Below are positions 1 to 5,390 of a stretch of DNA of 5,390 nucleotides, piece by piece (position 1 is the first letter of the stretch; every line of letters begins with the position of its first letter). The notes under the pieces are model-generated. The model was not told the origin of the DNA, did no database searches, and worked only from the letters and a program-made list of their open reading frames with translations. The position numbers and the translations under genes are program-made. The stretch lies in assembly GCA_021817355.1 (NCBI GenBank), contig JAKAVI010000254.1, forward strand, positions 1 to 5,390, written 5' to 3'. The DNA is from Pseudomonadota bacterium (GTDB lineage: Bacteria; Pseudomonadota; Alphaproteobacteria; Micropepsales; Micropepsaceae).

Positions 1-413
1 TCCAGCCATTCGCTGAGGGCATTGACGACTGACACCCCCACCCCGTGCAGGCCGCCAGATACCTTGTAGGCGTTCTGCTCGAATTTTCCGCCGGCATGCA
101 GCTGTGTCATGATGACTTCGGCCGCAGATACGCCTTCACCGGAATGAATATCGGTGGGAACGCCGCGACCATTGTCGAATACGGTGCAGGAGCCATCGGG
201 GTTGAGAGTTACGTCGACGATGTCGGCGTAGCCGGCGAGAGTTTCGTCGATGGCATTGTCGACGACTTCATAGACCATGTGGTGCAGGCCCGAACCATCG
301 TCCGTGTCGCCGATGTACATGCCGGGACGTTTGCGCACGGCGTCAAGACCCTTGAGCACCTTGATGCTCTCGGCGCCATATTCATATTCATTGGGAGTGA
401 CTGGATTGGACAT
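1..413 (-). CDS. gyrB: DNA gyrase subunit B, N-terminal part (cut by window edge)
   Basis: GyrB is the ATPase subunit of DNA gyrase (A2B2), which adds negative supercoils in the cytoplasm ahead of replication forks. Translating from the ATG at 413 gives 137 residues, beginning [20 protein letters not shown], and continues past the left edge. The GHKL ATPase fold is clear: RKRPGMYIG at 27-35; the N-box EVVDNAIDE at 49-57, with the catalytic Glu at 49 and the Mg-binding Asn at 53; DNGRGVP at 80-86, with the adenine-contacting Asp at 80; and the glycine-rich ATP lid GGLHGVG at 120-126. A complete GyrB has about 800 residues, so only part of the ATPase domain is present. The start is one base after the recF stop (TGA-T-ATG). 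There is no strong ribosome binding site, only GCAGAG, so translational coupling to recF is likely. ParE shares this fold, but the position after recF and the N-terminal sequence favour GyrB. Confidence 0.96.
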   Translation of the reverse strand, partial: MSNPVTPNEYEYGAESIKVLKGLDAVRKRPGMYIGDTDDGSGLHHMVYEVVDNAIDETLAGYADIVDVTLNPDGSCTVFDNGRGVPTDIHSGEGVSAAEVIMTQLHAGGKFEQNAYKVSGGLHGVGVSVVNALSEWL

Positions 414-414
414 A

Positions 415-1563
415 TCAGCTCTGCAAGATGAAACGACCGTCCGCGACGCCATAGCAATGTGCGTGTACGCCGCGGAACAAGGAAATATCGGTACCTGTCA
501 TCCAGGCCTGGGTACCCAGGGCCTCGATCTCGGCAAAAAGTCCCGCCCGGCGGATCTCGTCCAAATGGGCGGCGATCTCGTCGAGCAGCAGGATGGGCGC
601 CGGCGCACCCGCATTATGTGCCAGCTCAAACGCCTGGGCCAGAACGATGGCAATGAGCAGGGCCTTCTGCTCGCCAGTGGAACAGGTCCTTGCGTCGACC
701 CGCTTGGCCGCGTGGCGCACGATCAGATCGCTGCGATGCGGTCCGAAGAGTGTACGACCGACCTGCGCGTCCGCCAAGCGCTGCTGCACAAGACGTTGGC
801 AAAAGCCGCTGCTGCCGGTTTCGGCGCTGAGCCGATCGGCCTCGCCATCCAGTTCGAGGCTGGCGGAGGGAAAGCTGCCATGATCACCGCGCTGCGCCAG
901 CGCACGGTTGAGGCGTGATACTGTCTCGGCCCGAGCAAGTGACATGGCGACCCCAGTTTCAGCCATCTGCCCTTCCAGGGCCTCAAGCCAGGCCGGATCG
1001 CGGGGTCCATATTTGAGAAGCCGGGCCCGTTCGCGCATGGCGCTCTCATAGCGGGCGGCGCGCCGGGCATGTTTGGGATCGAACCCGACGACCAGCCGGT
1101 CGAGAAATTTGCGTCGACCGCTGGCCCCTTCGATGAACAGCCGGTCCATCGCTGGGGTCAGCCACATCATCTGCACCATCTCGCCGAGGTCGGCTGAGGA
1201 GGCCGCATTGGCCCCGTTCAAACGCACGTGACGGCGTTCGCTGCCGGGAGCTGAGGCGATCATCCCGGTGCCAATTTCGTAGCTTTGCTCGCCACGCCTC
1301 AGGCTGGCAGCTACGGCCCACAGCGCCGAGCCCGCCGCCGTCGGCCCCGTCCGTGTGTGTTCGGACAATTTGGCCCCGCGCAATCCGCGGCCAGGTGCCA
1401 GCAACGACAGGGCGTCGAGCACATTGGTCTTGCCTGCACCATTGGCGCCGACGAGCACGATGCTTTGCCCACGCGTATCCAATTCAGCACTCGCATAGGA
1501 GCGAAAATTCGACACTACAAGCCTTGTTACGGCAAGGCTCGGAAGGCGGTCCACATCCGGCAT
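415..1563 (-). CDS. recF: DNA replication and repair protein RecF
   Basis: RecF is an SMC-like ABC ATPase that works with RecO and RecR to load RecA onto SSB-coated gaps during recombinational repair. From the ATG at 1563 it has 382 residues, normal for the family. The conserved N-terminal LVVSNFRSY is followed by Walker A GANGAGKT at 39-46, GPHRSDL in the C-terminal half, the ABC signature STGEQKALL at about 295-303, and Walker B ILLLDE at 324-329 followed by AAHLD. The frame is open further upstream to a TTG at 1593 (392 residues), 3 nt after the dnaN stop. I prefer the ATG because it leaves a short, normal leader before the first strand. Neither start has a good Shine-Dalgarno sequence; the TTG has only GGTG about 7 nt ahead, so the start is uncertain. 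The gene lies between dnaN and gyrB with almost no spacing, as in the classic replication operon, and probably relies on read-through from dnaN. Confidence 0.95.
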   Translation of the reverse strand: MPDVDRLPSLAVTRLVVSNFRSYASAELDTRGQSIVLVGANGAGKTNVLDALSLLAPGRGLRGAKLSEHTRTGPTAAGSALWAVAASLRRGEQSYEIGTGMIASAPGSERRHVRLNGANAASSADLGEMVQMMWLTPAMDRLFIEGASGRRKFLDRLVVGFDPKHARRAARYESAMRERARLLKYGPRDPAWLEALEGQMAETGVAMSLARAETVSRLNRALAQRGDHGSFPSASLELDGEADRLSAETGSSGFCQRLVQQRLADAQVGRTLFGPHRSDLIVRHAAKRVDARTCSTGEQKALLIAIVLAQAFELAHNAGAPAPILLLDEIAAHLDEIRRAGLFAEIEALGTQAWMTGTDISLFRGVHAHCYGVADGRFILQS

Positions 1564-1596
1564 TGCCGGGGAATGACGGTTGGTCTCGATCAAAAC

Positions 1597-2715
1597 TCAC
1601 ACCCGCATGGGCATGAGGACATAGAGCGTGTGCGTATCTTCCGCATCTTCGATGATGGTGGGTGCGCTCGCATCGGAGAGCAGAAACCGCACCTCCTTGC
1701 CCTCGATCTGGTTGGTGATATCGAGCAGGTAGCGTGCATTGAAGCCGATTTCGATCGGTGCTGCGCTATAGGTGGCCCCCAGGTCCTCGGTGGCGGTGCC
1801 GCTGTCCGGGTTGACTACGCTCAGCGTGACCCGATCGGTATTGAGGTTCAGCTTCACCGCACGGGTCTTGTCGGCGGAGATGGTGGAAACGCGGTCAACC
1901 GCATGGGTTAATTCCCGGGCATCCACGGCAAGCACCTTGTCGTTGCCCGAGGGGATCACCCGCTGATAATCGGGGAAGGTGCCGTCAATGAGCTTGGAGG
2001 TCAGTTCCACGCCGCTGGTGGCAAACTGGATCTTGGTATCGGACAAGGCAATGTCGATGGCGCCTTCGGCATCATCGAGGAGCCGGCGCAATTCGGTGAC
2101 GGTCTTGCGGGGAACGATTACGCCAGGCATGTCGGCGGCCCCGTCGGGCATGTCCAGTTCGTAGCGGGCAAGGCGATGGCCGTCGGTCGCAGCGGCCCGC
2201 ATCACCGCTTTGGCCCCCTTGGCCACATGCAAAAAGATCCCGTTGAGATAAAACCTGGTTTCCTCGGTTGAAATGGCAAATCGCGTCTTGTCGATCAGAC
2301 GCACGAGCTCGGGTGCGGCGAGACGGAAACGATAGGGCTGGGCTCCCGCCGCCATTTGCGGAAAATCCTCTTTGGGCAAGCAAGCGAGCTCGAAGCGGAT
2401 GCTGCCGGCCGACACCGCCAGCCGGCCCCCTTCTTGGGTCATCAGCTCGGCCTGCACCTGAGAGCCCTCGGGCAGCTTGCGGACGATGTCGTAGAGCATG
2501 TGCGCCGGGGCAGTGGTCGAGCCGTTGCGCAGCACATCTGCCGGCAGGGCTTCGACAATCTCGATGTCGAGATCGGTGGCGGTGAGCTTTAGCTGCCCCT
2601 TGGCCGCGTCAATCATCACATTCGAGAGAATGGGTATGGTATTGCGCCGTTCGACGACGCTTTGCACATGGCTGAGGGCCTTGAGGAGGGCGGCGCGTTC
2701 GATAGAGATCTTCAT
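1597..2715 (-). CDS. dnaN: DNA polymerase III beta subunit (sliding clamp)
   Basis: DnaN forms the homodimeric ring that encircles DNA and tethers Pol III and many repair proteins. It has 372 residues, the usual length for three clamp domains of about 120 residues each. Family hallmarks are the N-terminal MKISIERAALLKAL; VVERRNTIPILSNV at about 20-33; TDGHRL at 177-182, part of the hydrophobic cleft that binds clamp-binding peptides; FPDYQRVIP at 247-255; and the C-terminal YVLMPMRV at 365-372, whose Met-Pro-Met lines the same cleft. The ATG at 2715 gives the exact family N-terminus, and a weak GAGA lies about 4 nt ahead of it. The gene is separated from dnaA by 255 bp, so it may have its own promoter. 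It runs almost directly into recF. No damage or unusual residues were seen. Confidence 0.98.
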   Translation of the reverse strand: MKISIERAALLKALSHVQSVVERRNTIPILSNVMIDAAKGQLKLTATDLDIEIVEALPADVLRNGSTTAPAHMLYDIVRKLPEGSQVQAELMTQEGGRLAVSAGSIRFELACLPKEDFPQMAAGAQPYRFRLAAPELVRLIDKTRFAISTEETRFYLNGIFLHVAKGAKAVMRAAATDGHRLARYELDMPDGAADMPGVIVPRKTVTELRRLLDDAEGAIDIALSDTKIQFATSGVELTSKLIDGTFPDYQRVIPSGNDKVLAVDARELTHAVDRVSTISADKTRAVKLNLNTDRVTLSVVNPDSGTATEDLGATYSAAPIEIGFNARYLLDITNQIEGKEVRFLLSDASAPTIIEDAEDTHTLYVLMPMRV

Positions 2716-2971
2716 GGTCTCGTGTTCATTCCCGTCGCTGAATTCTGGGCTGGAGGGGCAGCGATGCTGCGGGCGATAGCCCCCGCCGATGCCCGCAAAG
2801 GCTCGACACCCGGCATGGCCGGACTCAAGGAAAAACTATAGCAACTGGTGACTGCGGCGCCTAGTGCAGGATCACCGCGAAATCCCCACAAGCCAGCGGA
2901 GTGTCAGGTGTTTTGCCAGCCTTATGCGCCCAAGGCCTAGCCTGTGCAGGCACCACCCCCTGGCGTGCCGC
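2716..2971. other. Gap between dnaA and dnaN
   Basis: This gap of about 255 bp holds no open frame that looks like a gene. On the minus strand it contains TATAGT (2840-2835), usable as a -10 element about 120 nt before dnaN, but I find no matching -35. Closer to dnaN there are two small GC-rich inverted repeats: CCGGC-ATG-GCCGG at 2810-2822, and a GGGC-GATA-GCCC hairpin at 2771-2782. Neither is followed by a T-run in the direction of transcription, so they are not convincing terminators. They could form structure in a dnaN leader. One GANTC site (GACTC, 2822-2826), the target of the alphaproteobacterial CcrM methylase, touches the first repeat. The gap is long enough for a separate dnaN promoter, but the sequence does not settle where it is. 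Confidence 0.5.
2835..2840 (-). promoter_or_regulatory. Possible -10 element of a dnaN promoter
   Basis: The minus strand reads TATAGT followed by TTTTCC, a good match to TATAAT. At 17 bp upstream the sequence is TAGGCG, which does not resemble TTGACA. The call rests only on the hexamer, its position in the dnaA-dnaN gap and the local AT-rich patch. Confidence 0.2.
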
Positions 2972-4396
2972 TCAGGCCTGGCCGCGCTGGGACAGCACCT
3001 GCTTCAGAAAATCCACTTCCTGACGGAACACGGAATCCTCGTCACACAGGGCGGCAACCCGCCGGCAGGCGTGAAGGACGGTGGTGTGGTCGCGTCCGCC
3101 AAAACGCTTACCGATTTCGGGCAAGGAGCGCTGGGTCAGTTCTCTGGCGAGGTACATGGCCACCTGCCGCGGCCGGGCGACCCGGCGCGTGCGCTGGGGC
3201 GAATGGAAGTCGCGCATGTCGAGCTTGTAGAACTCGGCGGTCTTGCGCTGGATATCCTCGATCGAGGTCTTGTGGAGCTTGCCGGAGCGCTGCTGGCCAA
3301 GGGTTTCTTCAACGACCTCGAGGGTCACGGTCTTTTTGGTCAGATCGGCATAGGTCGCAAGCTTGGTGAAGAGCCCAATGAGATCCCGCGGGCTGGCCTC
3401 ATCGAGGTCGGCAAGCCGTTCCAGCGCCTCGCTCGGCAGCGTGGCGCTGCTGCGCTGGCGGGCGAATTCCTCAGCCTTGGCCTTCAGGATGGCGAGGCGG
3501 GTTGTCCGCTCGGGCTTTTCGAGGCCGATGACGAGCCCACCTGAGAGGCGCGAACGCACATCATCGCCGAGGCTCTCGAGTGCGGCCGGTGGCTTGTCGG
3601 CGGCGATCACCACCTTGCGCCGCTGGTCGGCGAAGGCGTTCACCGTATGCAGGAACTCGCTGATGGTGGCCGCGGAGCGGCAGATGTGCTGCAGATCATC
3701 GATCAGAAGCAGATCGGCGCCGCGCAGCTCCTCCTTGAAGGAAAGCGTATCCTTGCGGTGAAGCGCTCCCAGGAACTGGCGCATGAAGTCCTCGGCGCCG
3801 AGGAAAAGCGGACGGCGCCCGCGTTTTTTCGCCTCGAGGGCAGTGGCATTGAGCAGATGGGTTTTGCCGAAGCCGAAGCCGCCATGGATGTAGAGAAGGC
3901 CGATATCCGAGTTTTCTCCCTCCGCCAGGGCCTTAGCTGCCCGCCAGGCAAATTCATTGGCCGGTCCGGGCACGAAGCTGTCGAAGGTCTGCGCGGGATG
4001 GAGCAGGCGATTGGCAAGCTGGCGACGGGCCAGGGGGTCGGGCTGGCGGGTCTCGGCCAGTGTCGGGCCAGGGTGGCTTTGCACGTCAGTCCGGCTGGCA
4101 CGCTCGGCGCCGATCAGCTTGGGGGCAAGCACAATCGAAATTGACGCCGGACTTGCACCACAGGCCTGGAACGCCCGCTCGATGCGGTCGAGATAGCGAT
4201 TGGCTACCCAGTTGCGGGCAAAGGGTTTGGGGGCGCCGATCTGGAGTTCATCCTTGTCTGAAGAGATGAGGACCAGCGAGGCGATCCAGGTTTCAAAAAG
4301 AGCATCTCCGAGATCGGCCCTTAATTTCTCGCGAACCGCCGCCCACATTGCCGCCCAATTTGCTTGTCCGGTAGTTTTAACGACTTGACCCATCAT
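2972..4396 (-). CDS. dnaA: Chromosomal replication initiator protein DnaA
   Basis: DnaA binds DnaA boxes at the origin and, in its ATP form, opens the duplex and helps load the helicase. From the ATG at 4396 it has 474 residues. Domain I spans about 10-85 ([12 protein letters not shown], then PKPFARNWV); domain II is a short variable linker to about 130; the AAA+ domain III starts at [10 protein letters not shown], with Walker A GGFGFGKT at 172-179, Walker B LLLIDD at 229-234, sensor region VVIAADKPP and box VII RSRL, whose second Arg (about 283) is the expected arginine finger. Domain IV carries the DnaA signature [15 protein letters not shown] at about 407-421 and the DNA-reading helix [13 protein letters not shown] at 435-447. 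The frame opens at a TTG (4411), but AAAGGG at 4406-4401 precedes tandem ATGs at 4396 and 4393 by 4 and 7 nt, so one of these is the likely start. Residues after Walker B read QHICRS, where most DnaAs have QF followed by a GK-type sequence; all catalytic residues are present. Confidence 0.97.
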   Translation of the reverse strand: MMGQVVKTTGQANWAAMWAAVREKLRADLGDALFETWIASLVLISSDKDELQIGAPKPFARNWVANRYLDRIERAFQACGASPASISIVLAPKLIGAERASRTDVQSHPGPTLAETRQPDPLARRQLANRLLHPAQTFDSFVPGPANEFAWRAAKALAEGENSDIGLLYIHGGFGFGKTHLLNATALEAKKRGRRPLFLGAEDFMRQFLGALHRKDTLSFKEELRGADLLLIDDLQHICRSAATISEFLHTVNAFADQRRKVVIAADKPPAALESLGDDVRSRLSGGLVIGLEKPERTTRLAILKAKAEEFARQRSSATLPSEALERLADLDEASPRDLIGLFTKLATYADLTKKTVTLEVVEETLGQQRSGKLHKTSIEDIQRKTAEFYKLDMRDFHSPQRTRRVARPRQVAMYLARELTQRSLPEIGKRFGGRDHTTVLHACRRVAALCDEDSVFRQEVDFLKQVLSQRGQA

Positions 4397-4400
4397 TCGA

Positions 4401-4406
4401 CCCTTT
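4401..4406 (-). promoter_or_regulatory. Ribosome binding site deciding the dnaA start
   Basis: The minus strand carries AAAGGG 4 nt before the ATG at 4396 and 7 nt before the ATG at 4393. It lies downstream of the TTG at 4411, which therefore cannot use it. The spacing slightly favours 4393, a difference of one residue. Confidence 0.6.
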
Positions 4407-4414
4407 ATCAATTA

Positions 4415-4424
4415 TTATGCATAA
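4415..4424. promoter_or_regulatory. Palindrome TTATGCATAA, possible DnaA-box-like site before dnaA
   Basis: This is a perfect 10-bp palindrome 18 bp upstream of the dnaA ATG. On either strand its first nine bases, TTATGCATA, match the DnaA box form TTATNCACA at all but one position. It overlaps the best -10-like hexamer of the gap. DnaA commonly regulates its own gene, so an autoregulatory site is a reasonable inference. It is a single degenerate box, and an unrelated dimeric regulator could equally bind it. Confidence 0.35.
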
Positions 4425-4454
4425 CCGGTATTCTGGCTAAGCAATCCCCGCCTG

Positions 4455-4472
4455 TATTGTTCGTGTTCTGGC
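4455..4472 (+). repeat. Imperfect direct repeat, copy 1 (TATTGTTCKTGTTCT motif)
   Basis: This copy reads TATTGTTCGTGTTCT followed directly by GGC. A near-identical copy lies at 5121-5140, reading TATTGTTCTTGTTCT then TTGGC. They agree at 14 of the first 15 bases, and the second has two extra T before GGC. The copies flank the rhodanese gene on both sides. Each also contains two GTTC units 2 bp apart. No function is known; the similarity could be chance. Confidence 0.35.
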
Positions 4473-4544
4473 CTGCTTTGGTGCAGGACAAGTATTTTCG
4501 GTATCAATCCTATGCTGATGCCTCCCCCCGCTCTGATCGCGGCC

Positions 4545-4988
4545 TCACCCCTGTTGCCAGGCCAGTCCTGCGGCCTTCCAGCCACTTCTCAGCCCGCGAT
4601 GACGGCAGGCATCGAGTTCCCCCTCAAATCCCCCCATGATGTTGTAGGCCGGCCCGAAACCTGCCTGCGTCAAGGCCGCCGCTGCGGCTGCCGAGCGCCC
4701 GCCTGAGCGGCACAGCAACAGCAGTGGTGCGTCTGATGGTGCGCCTGCCTGGCTCAACGCGGCGTCGACTTCGACGATGAAGTCGGGATTGCGCTCGCCG
4801 CTCGGGAAATATTGCCATTCCACCAAAAGTGGCCCGAGGCCCAGGGCAGACAGGTCAGGCAGCCCGACGAACGACCATTCTGCCCGGGTGCGAACATCGA
4901 TGAGCTGGGCGCCTTGAACCGTCGTCAGAACCCGCCAGGCCTCCTGACAATCAATATCGCCGGCATATTCGTTCGCAGCCACGGGCAC
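4545..4988 (-). CDS. Single-domain rhodanese-like sulfurtransferase
   Basis: Rhodaneses carry a sulfane sulfur on an active-site cysteine and pass it to acceptors such as cyanide, thiols or proteins; the true substrate here is unknown. The 147-residue protein is one rhodanese domain with LIDVRTRAEW at 29-38 (the usual DVR-x-x-x-EW strand) and the active-site loop CRSGGR at 93-98, with Cys93 as the expected catalytic residue. The end GGFEGELDACRHRG then WKAAGLAWQQG is typical of a small alphaproteobacterial rhodanese group. There is no signal peptide or membrane segment, so it should be cytoplasmic. The start is a GTG at 4988, 4 nt after GGAG (4996-4993). A second GTG two codons later (4982) is possible, and no ATG is available upstream in frame for at least 60 bp. 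It precedes dnaA on the same strand with a 148-bp gap and no visible terminator, so partial read-through into dnaA is possible. No link to replication is implied by its sequence. Confidence 0.9.
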   Translation of the reverse strand: MPVAANEYAGDIDCQEAWRVLTTVQGAQLIDVRTRAEWSFVGLPDLSALGLGPLLVEWQYFPSGERNPDFIVEVDAALSQAGAPSDAPLLLLCRSGGRSAAAAAALTQAGFGPAYNIMGGFEGELDACRHRGLRSGWKAAGLAWQQG

Positions 4989-4992
4989 GTTT

Positions 4993-4996
4993 CTCC
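4993..4996 (-). promoter_or_regulatory. Ribosome binding site of the rhodanese gene
   Basis: GGAG on the minus strand lies 4 nt before the GTG at 4988 and 10 nt before the GTG at 4982. It is the main support for this non-ATG start. Confidence 0.5.
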
Positions 4997-5084
4997 AATA
5001 GAGATCACGAGAGCGGCACGCCTCAACGCGGCCGCTTGATGCGCTCTTTAAGTCTAGATTATGATCTGGATTTACCGAATAGAC

Positions 5085-5097
5085 AGTTCAGAGAACT
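5085..5097. repeat. Short palindrome AGTTC-AGA-GAACT
   Basis: Five-base perfect arms surround a 3-nt centre, about 100 bp upstream of the rhodanese start. The size suits a dimeric regulator. It is not the direct-repeat LexA form, and no regulator is recognised. Confidence 0.3.
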
Positions 5098-5103
5098 ATT
5101 GTG

Positions 5104-5141
5104 TGCCAAAGCGGGAGTTTTATTGTTCTTGTTCTTTGGCA
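5104..5141. repeat. Inverted repeat TGCCAAAG / CTTTGGCA
   Basis: Two perfect 8-bp arms (5104-5111 and 5134-5141) enclose 22 nt that include most of the second copy of the TATTGTTC repeat; the right arm overlaps that copy's GGC end. There is no T-run right after either arm, so it does not look like an intrinsic terminator. It could be a hairpin in a leader transcript or a looped pair of half-sites. Confidence 0.4.
5121..5140 (+). repeat. Imperfect direct repeat, copy 2 (TATTGTTCKTGTTCT motif)
   Basis: This is the second copy of the motif at 4455-4472, with a G to T change at the ninth base and two extra T before the terminal GGC. It sits inside the TGCCAAAG/CTTTGGCA inverted repeat, whereas copy 1 abuts a different inverted repeat, CCTGC/GCAGG. 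Confidence 0.35.
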
Positions 5142-5233
5142 TCTCTTGTCTCGCCCCGACTTTCGGTCCAGTGACGATAGGCCGATAGGTGCTCCGGGCG
5201 CAAGTGAAAAACGTGCCCCAGAGGCCTGAAATT

Positions 5234-5244
5234 GCACCAGGTGC
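5234..5244. repeat. Palindrome GCACC-A-GGTGC
   Basis: Perfect 5-bp arms flank a single central base, 10 bp to the left of the LexA-type motif. The geometry suits a protein binding site better than an RNA hairpin. No regulator is recognised. Confidence 0.3.
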
Positions 5245-5253
5245 GCTTTTCGT

Positions 5254-5268
5254 GAACCTCGTGTGAAC
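5254..5268. promoter_or_regulatory. Candidate SOS (LexA) operator, GAAC-N7-GAAC
   Basis: The plus strand reads GAACCTCGTGTGAAC, so the minus strand is GTTC-N7-GTTC, the direct-repeat operator known for LexA of alphaproteobacteria and unlike the palindromic CTG-N10-CAG of Escherichia coli. It sits in a gene-free region, where such operators act. The likeliest target is a plus-strand gene starting near or beyond 5390, since the AGGAG at 5351 points that way. The rhodanese start, 266 bp away on the other strand, is less likely. Only eight bases define the motif, so a chance match is possible. Confidence 0.45.
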
Positions 5269-5308
5269 GCGATAAGTCTATGTGACGCATACGGAAAATG
5301 GAAATCAG

Positions 5309-5325
5309 AAGCGAATCAATCGCTT
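5309..5325. repeat. Inverted repeat AAGCGA / TCGCTT around a GANTC site
   Basis: Two perfect 6-bp arms surround ATCAA. The sequence GAATC (5313-5317), a target of the CcrM adenine methylase found in alphaproteobacteria, overlaps the left arm and the loop. It lies between the LexA-type motif and the AGGAG at 5351, where a leader or operator of a plus-strand gene would be. Confidence 0.35.
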
Positions 5326-5390
5326 AACTTCCACCTACGGCAAGGATCCCAGGAGCACTGTCACGAATTGTTCTTTGTCCGCAAAAGAAA

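Larger units (their letters stand above)
4397..4544. other. Gap between the rhodanese gene and dnaA (probable dnaA promoter region)
   Basis: This 148-bp, relatively AT-rich stretch holds no gene. On the minus strand CATAAT at 4419-4414 is the best -10-like hexamer. The only partner is TTGCTT with a 19-bp spacer, which is long, so the promoter is not resolved. A 10-bp palindrome overlaps this hexamer. A small inverted repeat CCTGC-TTTGGT-GCAGG lies at 4472-4487 and a second, CCGC/GCGG around GATC, near 4528-4542. Neither is followed by a T-run on the minus strand, so no terminator is evident after the rhodanese gene. Confidence 0.45.
4989..5390. other. Region of about 400 bp without a recognisable gene
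   Basis: This stretch is less GC-rich than the genes and has no open frame with the codon bias of its neighbours. The longest candidate is a 56-codon minus-strand frame (5290-5120) with no ribosome binding site and only about 56% G or C at third positions. The region must hold the rhodanese promoter (CATAAT at 5064-5059 on the minus strand is the best -10-like hexamer, without a clear -35). It may also hold a divergent promoter for a plus-strand gene beginning near or past the right edge: AGGAG at 5351-5355 looks like a ribosome binding site, but no ATG or GTG follows in range before the window ends. Several inverted repeats and a LexA-type motif are listed separately. Confidence 0.5.

Noticed and set aside
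277..918. 213-codon open frame on the plus strand opposite gyrB and recF
   Set aside because: It lies antisense to clear gyrB and recF coding sequence. Long antisense frames are expected in GC-rich genes, and its translation shows no recognisable domain.
2810..2822. Intrinsic terminator at the CCGGC/GCCGG hairpin after dnaA
   Set aside because: On the minus strand the T-run comes before the hairpin, not after it, and no T-run follows on the plus strand either.
2879..2890. Possible DnaA box around ATCCCCACA between dnaA and dnaN
   Set aside because: It matches TTATCCACA at only six of nine positions and is isolated, so it does not support an origin or a DnaA site.
2864..3544. 226-codon open frame on the plus strand opposite the 3' half of dnaA
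   Set aside because: It overlaps the highly conserved DnaA signature and helix-turn-helix region on the other strand. The frame is a by-product of dnaA codon use, and no family is recognised.
5048..5062. CtrA-like site TTAA-N7-TTAT near the rhodanese promoter
   Set aside because: It matches seven of eight defined bases of TTAA-N7-TTAA, but such matches are common by chance in AT-rich gaps and nothing else supports it.
5061..5174. 37-codon plus-strand frame starting MIWIYRIDSSENY
   Set aside because: It has no ribosome binding site, no codon bias and no recognisable similarity. It overlaps the rhodanese upstream region and looks like a chance frame.
4397..5390. Chromosomal replication origin next to dnaA
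   Set aside because: I see only one degenerate DnaA box, no cluster and no clear AT-rich unwinding tract. In many alphaproteobacteria the origin lies away from dnaA. A genome-wide GC-skew plot would decide it.
5368..5390. Start of a plus-strand gene at the TTG at 5368
   Set aside because: The AGGAG at 5351-5355 is 12 nt away, which is too far for comfort, and only seven codons are visible before the window ends. A gene may start beyond the edge instead.

Overview
This is a chromosomal replication and recombination locus from a GC-rich alphaproteobacterium. The order Hyphomicrobiales is most likely, and a Devosia-like lineage is a guess. The assignment rests on alphaproteobacterial-style DnaA, DnaN and RecF sequences, strongly GC-biased third codon positions in the genes, and a possible alphaproteobacterial LexA box. 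No gene is mobile or unfamiliar, and I do not see a novel multi-gene system here.

All recognised genes are on the minus strand, so the transcriptional order runs from high to low coordinates: a single-domain rhodanese (4545-4988), dnaA (2972-4396), dnaN (1597-2715), recF (415-1563, or from a TTG at 1593) and the first 137 codons of gyrB (1-413, cut by the window edge). This is the classic dnaA-dnaN-recF-gyrB order. dnaN, recF and gyrB are packed tightly: recF and gyrB are 1 nt apart, and dnaN and recF are 3-33 nt apart depending on the recF start. They look like one translationally coupled transcript. dnaA is set apart by 255 bp on its downstream side and 148 bp on its upstream side, which leaves room for separate promoters.

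Together the genes cover initiation (DnaA), processivity (the DnaN clamp), gap repair and RecA loading (RecF), and removal of positive supercoils (GyrB). The rhodanese has an intact active-site loop but no obvious functional tie to replication.

The most open part is the stretch of about 400 bp upstream of the rhodanese (4989-5390). It has no convincing gene but several short sequence symmetries. The best is GAAC-N7-GAAC at 5254-5268, the form of the alphaproteobacterial SOS (LexA) operator. It may serve a plus-strand gene starting at or beyond the right edge. A perfect 10-bp palindrome, TTATGCATAA (4415-4424), lies just upstream of dnaA and resembles a DnaA box read on both strands. I found no cluster of DnaA boxes, so there is no direct evidence that the chromosome origin lies inside this window.
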